Shown: piece after piece, positions 1 to 5,435 of the stretch
Layout of the letters: the number at the start of each line of letters is the position of its first letter
Numbering within the stretch: the first letter of the stretch is position 1
Source: Phytoactinopolyspora endophytica
Lineage (GTDB): Bacteria > Actinomycetota > Actinomycetes > Jiangellales > Jiangellaceae
DNA length: 5,435 nt
Direction: 5' to 3'
NCBI RefSeq assembly: GCF_004138495.1
Contig: NZ_ML142859.1
Location: forward strand, 152,192-157,626
Program-made: the position numbers and the translations under genes
Notes under the pieces: model-generated
Told to the model about the DNA's origin: nothing
What the model saw: the letters and a program-made list of their open reading frames with translations, nothing else
The model's database searches: none

Positions 1-621
1 CATGAGGTGTTCCGCCGCACCGCGCACCTGTTCGCGAACGCGACCGACATCACGTGCGTCGCCAACAACCTCGCCACCTGGACGTGGACGCGCAGTCCGG
101 ACCACCCGGCCGCCGTGGACACGCGGCAGCGCCGCACCGACCTGCGCATCCGTAAGGTCTACCGCACCGGCATGCTGCTCGACCCGGCATGGGCACAGCG
201 GATAGCGGTAGCCCGTGACCGGCACGGCGCACAGGTCCGCGTCTCCACCGAGGAGTTGAATGAGACGATCATCCTCGACGGGAAGCTGGTCATCCTGGCC
301 GGCGATGTGCAGGCTGGTGAGCGTAGCTACAGCCTCATCACCCAGCGCGAGACGGTCCAGGGCGTGACCTCGCTGTTCGAAGCCGTCTGGCGGTCGGCCA
401 CCGACCTGGCCACCTATGACGCGCAGACCGCCGAGATCCGGGAGATCGCGCCGCAGGTGCTGGACCTGCTCGGCCAGGGCGTCAAGGACGAGGCAGCCGC
501 CCGTGCCCTGGGACTCGGCGTGAGAACCTACCGCCGCCGGGTCGCCGAGCTCATGGCAGCGCTGGGCGCCGAGTCCCGATTTCAGGCCGGCGTGCGAGCC
601 CGGGAGATCGGGCTCATCTGA
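1..621 (+). CDS. LuxR-type helix-turn-helix transcriptional regulator, 3' part (5' end outside window)
   Basis: The frame is open from the first base to TGA at 619-621 and shows 206 codons. A GTG at 7 could be read as a start, but the frame continues to the edge and the visible part begins mid-domain, so the gene is 5'-partial. The last ~56 residues (about bases 451-618) form a LuxR/GerE-like DNA-binding domain: QVLDLLGQGVKDEAAARALG, then a recognition-helix stretch VRTYRRRVAELM, then LGAESRFQAGV. The upstream part, from roughly RIRKVYRTGMLLDP to LFEAVWRSATDL, resembles the effector region of a common actinobacterial regulator type with an N-terminal TrmB-like winged helix, a phospholipase-D-like middle and a C-terminal LuxR helix-turn-helix. 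That assignment comes from recalled family pattern, not a search. The likely role is a DNA-binding cytoplasmic regulator; ligand and targets are unknown. It is separated from valS by 99 nt holding a promoter, so it is probably not in the same transcription unit. Confidence 0.8.
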   Translation, partial: HEVFRRTAHLFANATDITCVANNLATWTWTRSPDHPAAVDTRQRRTDLRIRKVYRTGMLLDPAWAQRIAVARDRHGAQVRVSTEELNETIILDGKLVILAGDVQAGERSYSLITQRETVQGVTSLFEAVWRSATDLATYDAQTAEIREIAPQVLDLLGQGVKDEAAARALGLGVRTYRRRVAELMAALGAESRFQAGVRAREIGLI

Positions 622-720
622 GATCCAGCGAACTGGGGCGGGTGTGCTGGCGTGATCATTTAGGGGTTGGGGTGGGATCGCGGTGCAGAGAAGGGTGGGG
701 AGTCCGTAGACTTTTGCGCC
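622..720 (+). promoter_or_regulatory. Intergenic region between regulator and valS, G-run rich
   Basis: These 99 bases hold the valS promoter and seven + strand runs of three or more G (635-638, 640-642, 663-666, 669-672, 674-676, 693-695, 697-700). Between 663 and 700 there are only three C residues. A small inverted repeat CCAG-CGAA-CTGG (625-636) directly follows the regulator stop, but it has only four pairs and no T-run, so it is not called a terminator. No T-box leader is recognisable. Confidence 0.6.
684..712 (+). promoter_or_regulatory. Candidate valS promoter giving a leaderless transcript
   Basis: TAGACT at 707-712 fits the actinobacterial -10 pattern TANNNT. Its last base is followed by 8 nt and then the valS GTG at 721. 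With the usual 6-8 nt from -10 box to transcription start, the mRNA would begin at or within a base or two of the GTG, giving a leaderless message. No Shine-Dalgarno sequence sits at the expected distance; the last G-rich run ends at 700, 20 nt upstream. The -35 element is weak: TGCAGA (684-689) at 17-bp spacing matches TTGACA poorly, as is common in this phylum. Confidence 0.6.
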
Positions 721-3438
721 GTGACTGATCCCACGCGCTCTGCTGATTCGATCCATACGCACGACTCCATTGGTTCGGGCGGTTCGGAGGACGCGACCGG
801 CCCGGACAACGGGGCCGGTCCGCCGTCCGAGGCGGCACTGCCCACCGCCTACGATCCCGCGGCGGTAGAAGCACCGATATACGAGCGGTGGGTGGAGCGC
901 GGCTACTTCGAGGCGGACGACACCAGCGACAAACCCCCGTTCTGCATCGTCATCCCGCCGCCCAACGTCACCGGCAGCCTGCATCTCGGCCACGCCTTCG
1001 AGCACACCCTGATCGACGCGCTCATGCGGCGCCGGCGCATGCAGGGCTACGAGGCGCTGTGGATGCCCGGCATGGACCACGCCGGCATCGCCACCCAGAA
1101 CGTGGTCGAGCGCGAGCTGGCCAAGGAGGGCATCTCCAGGCATGACCTGGGCCGCGAGGCGTTCGTCGAGAAGGTCTGGGAGTGGAAGGAACGCTCCGGT
1201 GGCATGATCCTCGGCCAGATGCGCCGTCTCGGGGACGGCGTGGCCTGGAGCCGGGAACGGTTCACCATGGACGACGGCCTGTCCCGGGCGGTCCAGACCA
1301 TCTTCAAGAGGCTGTACGACGACGAGCTCATCTACCGTGCCGAGCGGATCATCAACTGGTGCGTGCGCTGTCACACGGCGCTCTCCGACATCGAGGTGGA
1401 GCACAGCGACGACGAGGGCACGCTCACCTCCATCCGGTACGGGGACGAGGTAATCGTGGCCACCACGCGGCCGGAGACGATGCTCGGCGACACCGCCGTC
1501 GCCGTCAACCCCGACGACGAGCGGTACCAGCATCTGATCGGCACCGAGGTCGAGCTCCCGCTCACCGGGCGCAAGATCCCGATCATCGCGGACGCACACG
1601 TCGATCCCGAGTTCGGTAGCGGGATGGTCAAGGTGACACCGGCGCACGACCCGAACGACTTCGAGATCGGCCGCCGCCACAACCTGCCGAACATGACTGT
1701 CATGGACGAGCAGGGCGCGATCACCACGCACGGTCCGTTCCAAGGGCTCGATCGGTTCGAGGCCCGTCCGGCGATCGTCGATGCGCTTCGCGAGCAGGGA
1801 CGCATCGTCGAGGAGCGCCGGCATATGCGTCCGGTGGGACACTGCTCGCGGTGCAAGACCGTCGTCGAACCGCGGCTGTCTCTGCAGTGGTGGGTCCGGG
1901 TCGGTCCGCTGGCCGAGGCGGCCGGGGACGCGGTGCGCGACGAGCGGGTGGCCATCCACCCGAAATCGATGGAGTCGCGCTGGTTCGGCTGGGTGGACGA
2001 CATGCATGACTGGTGCATCTCGCGGCAGCTGTGGTGGGGGCACCGCATCCCGGTCTGGTATGGGCCGGACGGTGAGGTGGTCTGCGTGGGACCCGACGAC
2101 GAGCCGCCGAGCGGCGAGGGGTGGACCCAGGACGAGGACGTCCTCGACACCTGGTTCTCGTCGGCGCTGTGGCCGTTCTCCACGCTCGGGTGGCCGGATG
2201 ACACCGACGCGCTGGCCAAGTTCTATCCGAACCAGGTCCTGGTGACCGGATACGACATCCTGTTCTTCTGGGTCGCCCGGATGATGATGTTCGGCCTGTA
2301 CGCGAACGCCGGCAACGGCCCCGAGCGGGCGATTCCGTTTTCCACGATCGCCCTGCACGGCATGGTCCGCGACCAGCATGGCAAGAAGATGTCGAAGTCG
2401 TTCGGCAACGCCGTCGACCCGCTGGAGTGGATGGACACCTACGGCTCGGACGCGCTGCGGTTCACCCTGGCCCGGGGGGCGAACCCCGGTGTCGATGTAC
2501 CGATCGGGGAGGACTGGGTCCAGGCCTCGCGGAACTTCTGCAACAAGCTGTGGAACGCGACCCGGTTCGCGCTGATGAGCGGTGCCAAGGTCGGTGAGCT
2601 ACCCGGTAATGAACAATCGGACCGGCTGACAAGTCTTTCCATGCCGGACCGGTGGATCCTGTCCCGTCTGCACACGACGCTGGCCGAGGTGGACGCGTAC
2701 TACGAGGACTACCAGTTCGCGAAGGCCTGTGACGCGCTCTACCACTTCGCGTGGGACGAGTTCTGCGACTGGTACGTGGAGCTCGCGAAGACCCCGTTGA
2801 ACACCGGCGGTGATGCCGCGGAGCGTACCCGGCTGGTGCTGGGGCACGTGCTGGACCGGCTGCTGCGGATGCTTCATCCTGTGACGCCGTTTGTGACGGA
2901 GGTGCTCTGGACGACATTGACCGGCGCGGAGTCCGTGGTTGTCGCGCCCTGGCCGGCGGCGGAGACAGCCCGTACGGATGCCGCTGCCGAGTCGGGCGTC
3001 GTGGAGCTGCAGCGGCTGGTCACGGAGATCCGGCGGTTCCGCAGCGACCAAGGGTTGAAGCCGGGGCAGCGGGTGGCCGCGCGCCTCGACGGCGTGACCG
3101 GCGTCCTGGCCGGGCACGAGGCCGAGATCCGGTCGTTGACCAAGCTGAACATTCCCGACGACGGATTCATGTCGACGGCGTCGGTCACCGTCGGCGACGT
3201 GACGGTCGAGCTGGACCTGTCCGGCGCGGTCGACGTGGAGGCAGAGCGCAAGCGGCTGACCAAGGATCTCGGCGTGGAGCGTAAGGCGCTCGAGCAGTCG
3301 GAGCGCAAACTCGGCAACGAGCAGTTCCTGGCGAAGGCTCCGGAGACGGAGGTCGAGAAGGTCCGCGCCCGTAAGATCGCCGCCGAGTCCGAGATCGCCC
3401 GCCTGGAGGCTCAGCTGGAACGCCTTGCGCCGCGTTGA
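721..3438 (+). CDS. valS: Valyl-tRNA synthetase
   Basis: Class I aminoacyl-tRNA synthetase, 905 residues, cytoplasmic. It joins valine to tRNA-Val with ATP and hydrolyses mischarged threonine. Seen in order: [13 protein letters not shown] with the HIGH-type motif at residues 88-91; two CxxC pairs (C214/C217 and C375/C378) placed like the zinc sites of the family; the CP1 editing domain with [15 protein letters not shown] (248-262) and VTPAHDPND (305-313); [11 protein letters not shown] from 430; [10 protein letters not shown] from 476; KMSKS at 556-560; an anticodon-binding helical domain starting near [10 protein letters not shown] (641) and including DEFCDWYVE (679-687); and a C-terminal coiled coil rich in E, K and R from about 838 to the end. 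GTG 721 is preferred over an in-frame TTG at 667 because it follows the -10 box at leaderless spacing. The ~40 residues before LPTAYDP are a Ser/Gly/Asp-rich extension without obvious fold. Length is normal for bacterial ValRS. It leads the operon with folC, 25 nt downstream. Confidence 0.97.
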   Translation: MTDPTRSADSIHTHDSIGSGGSEDATGPDNGAGPPSEAALPTAYDPAAVEAPIYERWVERGYFEADDTSDKPPFCIVIPPPNVTGSLHLGHAFEHTLIDALMRRRRMQGYEALWMPGMDHAGIATQNVVERELAKEGISRHDLGREAFVEKVWEWKERSGGMILGQMRRLGDGVAWSRERFTMDDGLSRAVQTIFKRLYDDELIYRAERIINWCVRCHTALSDIEVEHSDDEGTLTSIRYGDEVIVATTRPETMLGDTAVAVNPDDERYQHLIGTEVELPLTGRKIPIIADAHVDPEFGSGMVKVTPAHDPNDFEIGRRHNLPNMTVMDEQGAITTHGPFQGLDRFEARPAIVDALREQGRIVEERRHMRPVGHCSRCKTVVEPRLSLQWWVRVGPLAEAAGDAVRDERVAIHPKSMESRWFGWVDDMHDWCISRQLWWGHRIPVWYGPDGEVVCVGPDDEPPSGEGWTQDEDVLDTWFSSALWPFSTLGWPDDTDALAKFYPNQVLVTGYDILFFWVARMMMFGLYANAGNGPERAIPFSTIALHGMVRDQHGKKMSKSFGNAVDPLEWMDTYGSDALRFTLARGANPGVDVPIGEDWVQASRNFCNKLWNATRFALMSGAKVGELPGNEQSDRLTSLSMPDRWILSRLHTTLAEVDAYYEDYQFAKACDALYHFAWDEFCDWYVELAKTPLNTGGDAAERTRLVLGHVLDRLLRMLHPVTPFVTEVLWTTLTGAESVVVAPWPAAETARTDAAAESGVVELQRLVTEIRRFRSDQGLKPGQRVAARLDGVTGVLAGHEAEIRSLTKLNIPDDGFMSTASVTVGDVTVELDLSGAVDVEAERKRLTKDLGVERKALEQSERKLGNEQFLAKAPETEVEKVRARKIAAESEIARLEAQLERLAPR

Positions 3439-3455
3439 CGGCGGTGTGAGAGATT

Positions 3456-3460
3456 GGTGA
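3456..3460 (+). promoter_or_regulatory. Ribosome binding site of folC
   Basis: GGTGA pairs with UCACC of the 16S rRNA 3' end, which is the part adjoining the classical anti-Shine-Dalgarno core. When aligned to AGGAGGTGA, the effective distance to GTG 3464 is about 6 nt, which is favourable although the raw gap is 3 nt. A second purine stretch GAGAGA at 3448-3453 lies 10 nt away and could serve instead. Confidence 0.45.
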
Positions 3461-3463
3461 GTT

Positions 3464-4795
3464 GTGAGCACTCCTGAGTTCGAGGCTGTCCAGGACGCCC
3501 TGCGGGGGCGGTGGCCCGAGTCCAAGCTCGATCCGTCGCTGGAGCGGATCCGCGATCTCGTGGACGTCCTCGGCAACCCGCAGCAGGTGTTCTCCACGAT
3601 CCACATCGCCGGGACGAACGGCAAGACGTCGACGGCGCGGATGGTGGAGGAGCTGCTGCGTGAGCTCAACCTGCGCACCGGACGGTTCACCAGCCCGCAT
3701 CTGCAGTCGGTCACCGAACGCATCGGCATAGATGGATCACCGGTCAGCGAGGAGAAGTTCGCTGAGATCTATGCCGAGGTGGCGCCGTTCCTCGACATCG
3801 TCGACGCCAAGCATGACATCGCGTTGTCGTTCTTCGAGGTGCTGGTCGCGATGGCCTACGCGGCATTCGCCGATGCGCCGGTGGAGGTCGCCGTCGTGGA
3901 GGTGGGCATGGGCGGCTCGTGGGATGCGACCAACGTCGCCGATGGCCAGGTCAGCGTCGTCGCCCCGATCTCGTACGACCACATGGAGTATCTCGGTGAC
4001 TCGATAGAGGACATCGCGGCTGAGAAAGCCGGAATCATCAAGCCGGGGTCGTTCGCGCTGCTGGCGGCTCAGTCACAGCCGGCGGCCGAGGCGCTGCTGC
4101 GCAGGGTCGCCGAGGTAGGCGCCACCGTGGCACGCGCTGGCGTGGAATTCGGTGTCCGGGACCGGGAGATGGCCGTCGGCGGGCAGATGCTGCAGCTGCA
4201 AGGGCTGGCAGGGCCGTATGACGACATCCTGCTCCCGCTGCACGGTGCGCACCAGGCGGACAACGCGGCGCTGGCGCTGGCCGCCGTGGAGGCGTTCGTC
4301 GGCGGCGGTAGCGAGGGAATCTCCCAGGAGGCGGTGCAGGCCGCGTTCTCCAGGGTGAGCTCACCCGGAAGGCTCGAGGTGCTCCGCCGCGGTCCGGTGG
4401 TGCTGGTCGACGCCGCCCACAACCAGGCCGGCGCGGCCGCCCTGGCCGGGGCGCTGTCCGAGGAGTTCGCGGCGACGCCCATGGTCGCCGTCGTCGCGAT
4501 CCTGGCGGAGAAGGATGTCGAGGGCATCCTGTCGGCGTTGGAGCCGGTGGTGGAGTCGGTGGTGGTGACCGTGAACTCTTCGCCGCGCTGCCTGCCGCCG
4601 CAGGATGTCGTGCCGGTGGCCGTGGATGTCTTCGGCGAGGACCGGGTACATCAGGCATCGCCGCTGCCAGAGGCGATAGACGTCGGCCTGACTCTGGCCG
4701 AGCGAGCCGGATCGATCGGTGGGCACGGCGTGGTGATCACGGGCTCCGTGGTCACTGTCGGTGATGCGCGGGCGAGCTTCGGAGTGTCCTCGTGA
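3464..4795 (+). CDS. folC: Folylpolyglutamate synthase / dihydrofolate synthase
   Basis: FolC, 443 residues, a Mur-ligase-like ATP-dependent enzyme. It adds glutamate to folates, which retains them in the cell, and in many bacteria also makes dihydrofolate from dihydropteroate; one protein often does both, but which activities apply here cannot be read from sequence alone. Seen: IHIAGTNGKTS with the P-loop at residues 50-56; FTSPHL (75-80) followed by ERIGIDG; EVGMGGSWDATNV, whose Glu146 is the family's metal-linked position; SYDHMEYLG with His173; and EKAGIIK (187-193), whose first Lys (K188) corresponds to the carbamylated lysine of this family. The C-terminal domain opens near SSPGRLEVL (299-307) and carries DAAHNQ (316-321), where most homologues I know have Pro instead of Gln. 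Length is typical. GTG 3464 lies 25 nt after valS with an RBS-like GGTGA. The gene ends in a GTGA overlap with the next one, suggesting translational coupling. Confidence 0.95.
   Translation: MSTPEFEAVQDALRGRWPESKLDPSLERIRDLVDVLGNPQQVFSTIHIAGTNGKTSTARMVEELLRELNLRTGRFTSPHLQSVTERIGIDGSPVSEEKFAEIYAEVAPFLDIVDAKHDIALSFFEVLVAMAYAAFADAPVEVAVVEVGMGGSWDATNVADGQVSVVAPISYDHMEYLGDSIEDIAAEKAGIIKPGSFALLAAQSQPAAEALLRRVAEVGATVARAGVEFGVRDREMAVGGQMLQLQGLAGPYDDILLPLHGAHQADNAALALAAVEAFVGGGSEGISQEAVQAAFSRVSSPGRLEVLRRGPVVLVDAAHNQAGAAALAGALSEEFAATPMVAVVAILAEKDVEGILSALEPVVESVVVTVNSSPRCLPPQDVVPVAVDVFGEDRVHQASPLPEAIDVGLTLAERAGSIGGHGVVITGSVVTVGDARASFGVSS
4781..4784 (+). promoter_or_regulatory. Ribosome binding site of the DUF4233 gene, inside folC
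   Basis: GGAG ends 7 nt before GTG 4792, ideal Shine-Dalgarno spacing. It lies within the last codons of folC, so this start can be used both by new ribosomes and by coupling to folC translation. It supports GTG 4792 as the true start. Confidence 0.7.
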
Positions 4796-5121
4796 ACCGG
4801 ATAGCGTCGTCGATCCTCGGTATCGAGATGATTGTGGTGCTGCTGGCGGTCCCGGTGGCGATCAATCTCTCGGACATTCCCACCACCGCGGGCTGGCTGT
4901 CGGCGGGTCTGGTGGCGCTGCTGTGCTTCGTCGGGGCAGCCACGGTGCGGCGCGGGCGGCCGGGTTATGTGATCGGTACCGCTGCGCAGGTCGGTGCGGT
5001 CGGCACCGGGTTCGTCATTCCGACGATGTTCATCCTCGGGGGCATCTTCGCGCTGATGTGGTTCATGCTGCTCCGGCTGGGGCCTGAAGTGGAACGGCGA
5101 AGCGCCGAGCGTGCGGAGTGA
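4792..5121 (+). CDS. Small integral membrane protein, DUF4233 family (Rv2446c-like)
   Basis: 109 residues, no known function. Four hydrophobic segments at about 8-26, 33-52, 58-76 and 78-96 predict a four-helix inner-membrane protein; RRGRP (53-57) makes the loop between helices 2 and 3 positive. The first helix holds the acidic residue E12, and the end of the core reads FILGGIFALMWF, which matches my recollection of the DUF4233 pattern. Position supports the call: in M. tuberculosis the gene between folC and ndkA, Rv2446c, is of this family. GTG 4792 overlaps the folC stop by 4 nt and has GGAG 7 nt upstream. Odd feature: codons 100-109 (VERRSAERAE) and the TGA lie in the first unit of the 92-bp repeat, so the C-terminal tail comes from repeat DNA. 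The tail is charged and follows the last helix, so it need not disturb the membrane domain. Confidence 0.85.
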   Translation: MNRIASSILGIEMIVVLLAVPVAINLSDIPTTAGWLSAGLVALLCFVGAATVRRGRPGYVIGTAAQVGAVGTGFVIPTMFILGGIFALMWFMLLRLGPEVERRSAERAE

Positions 5122-5306
5122 ACGCGTGAGGGACGAGCGTGTTCGCGGAGTGAGTGAGAAGCTGAGCGTGACTGGGTTGGGTGGAACGGCGAAGCGCCGA
5201 GCGTGCGGAGTGAACGCGTGAGGGACGAGCGTGTTCGCGGAGTGGGTGAGAAGCTGAGCGTGACTGGGTTGGGTGGAACGGCGAAGCGCCGAGCGTGCGG
5301 AGTGAA
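5089..5306 (+). repeat. 92-bp tandem direct repeat, 2.37 copies
   Basis: Unit 1 is 5089-5180, unit 2 is 5181-5272, and a partial third (34 bp) is 5273-5306. Units 1 and 2 differ at one base (A at 5153, G at 5245); the partial copy matches both exactly. Upstream of 5089 and downstream of 5306 the match stops at once. Each unit begins GTGGAACGGC, has base counts G44 C16 A18 T14 (strong G bias on this strand), contains GAGCGTG three times, and holds a short hairpin CGGCG-AAG-CGCCG (5095-5107, 5187-5199, 5279-5291). The period is not a multiple of three. Near identity implies recent duplication or ongoing homogenisation. It lies in the direction of the operon and starts within the DUF4233 gene. 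Confidence 0.95.
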
Positions 5307-5435
5307 TCCGGGGTGGGCCACTACACAGCCGCTTGCGCATGAATTGCGTGGATACTCCACTCTCAGGGCGTGTGACCTGGATATTTACGCCCTGTTCATG
5401 GCAGGTTCGGCGCATCGTGGGAATCCGCGGCGACG
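5307..5435. other. Unique flank after the repeat array, no assignable gene
   Basis: Apart from the inverted repeats, nothing recognisable is present. Two + strand frames are open to the window edge: the one from GTG 5218 and one from ATG 5339 (begins MNCVDTPLSG). Neither resembles a known protein and neither has a clear Shine-Dalgarno sequence. The start of ndk, expected next by comparison with mycobacteria, is not seen. A short odd palindrome GTGG-G-CCAC lies at 5313-5321. Confidence 0.5.
5336..5394. repeat. Cluster of three adjacent inverted repeats
   Basis: Three potential hairpins lie almost end to end: CGCA (5336-5339) with TGCG (5345-5348), loop 5; GTGGA (5348-5352) with TCCAC (5356-5360), loop 3; and CAGGGCGT (5364-5371) with ACGCCCTG (5387-5394), a perfect 8-bp stem with a 15-nt loop. 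The first two share base 5348 and so cannot both form fully. No T-run follows the last stem on the + strand, so a classical intrinsic terminator is not supported, although actinobacterial terminators may lack one. It could be an RNA structure before the next gene, a boundary of a dispersed element, or partly chance. Confidence 0.5.

Larger units (their letters stand above)
5118..5435 (+). other. Relay of overlapping GTGA mini-frames through the repeat array
   Basis: The DUF4233 stop (TGA 5119-5121) overlaps a GTG at 5118. That frame stops after three codons at 5127-5129, overlapped by GTG 5126. The next frame runs 31 codons to TGA 5219-5221, again overlapped by GTG 5218. This last frame crosses the end of the array and stays open to base 5435, at least 72 codons. 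The 31-codon product would be basic (starts VRDERVRGVSEKL) and resembles nothing I know. These could be translated weakly by re-initiation or could be chance. I do not call them genes. Confidence 0.25.

Noticed and set aside
625..636. Terminator after the regulator gene (CCAG-CGAA-CTGG)
   Set aside because: Only four base pairs and followed by G-runs rather than T-runs.
667..720. Upstream TTG start at 667 for valS, adding 18 residues
   Set aside because: It would place the -10 box inside the coding region, lacks an RBS, and the added residues show no family resemblance. GTG 721 fits leaderless spacing.
622..720. T-box riboswitch controlling valS
   Set aside because: The region is too short, no T-box core sequence is seen, and the likely transcription start is at the GTG.
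1371..2219. 282-codon minus-strand open frame
   Set aside because: Entirely antisense to the ValRS editing and catalytic domains; Ser/Arg-rich shadow without motifs.
2599..3729. 376-codon minus-strand open frame
   Set aside because: Antisense to the valS 3' half and the folC 5' part, both of which carry clear family motifs. Long antisense frames are expected in GC-rich coding DNA.
5089..5306. CRISPR array
   Set aside because: Units are direct tandem repeats of 92 bp with no variable spacers; the whole period is conserved.
4651..5415. 254-codon minus-strand open frame
   Set aside because: It overlaps folC and the DUF4233 gene antisense and owes its length to the stop-free minus strand of the 92-bp repeat. 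Its composition (Arg, Thr, His, Pro, Ser rich) is typical of an antisense shadow.
5089..5435. Insertion sequence or transposon remnant
   Set aside because: No transposase frame, no terminal inverted repeats bracketing the region and no target-site duplication visible.

Overview
The window is a GC-rich piece of an actinobacterial chromosome (Actinomycetota). This rests on GTG starts for the three complete genes, an actinobacterial-style TAGACT -10 box, and a gene order known from this phylum: valS, folC, then a small DUF4233 membrane protein. In Mycobacterium tuberculosis the same trio (Rv2448c-Rv2447c-Rv2446c) is followed by ndkA. I cannot name the genus.

Layout, all genes on the + strand. 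Bases 1-621 hold the 3' part of a LuxR-type helix-turn-helix regulator that begins outside the window. Bases 622-720 are a G-rich intergenic region with the likely valS promoter; its -10 box lies 8 nt before the GTG, so valS is probably read from a leaderless mRNA. Bases 721-3438 encode valyl-tRNA synthetase with all its signature motifs. After 25 nt comes folC (3464-4795), folylpolyglutamate/dihydrofolate synthase. Its stop overlaps by 4 nt (GTGA) the start of a four-helix DUF4233 membrane protein (4792-5121). Spacing and overlap indicate one operon.

The last ~350 bases are the unusual part. A 92-bp direct repeat is present in 2.37 nearly identical copies (5089-5306). It starts inside the DUF4233 gene and supplies that protein's last ten codons and its stop. 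Beyond the stop, the repeat carries a relay of overlapping GTGA stop/start signals that leaves a + strand frame open to the window edge. The array ends abruptly and is followed by a cluster of three inverted repeats (5336-5394). The ndk gene expected next in many actinobacteria is not visible, so the array may be an insertion in an otherwise conserved operon. By position and coupled mini-frames it resembles, in style only, the mycobacterial interspersed repetitive units (MIRUs).

The core genes link translation (tRNA-Val charging) and one-carbon metabolism (folate polyglutamylation). They are housekeeping genes with no direct biochemical link; the linkage is one of conserved position.
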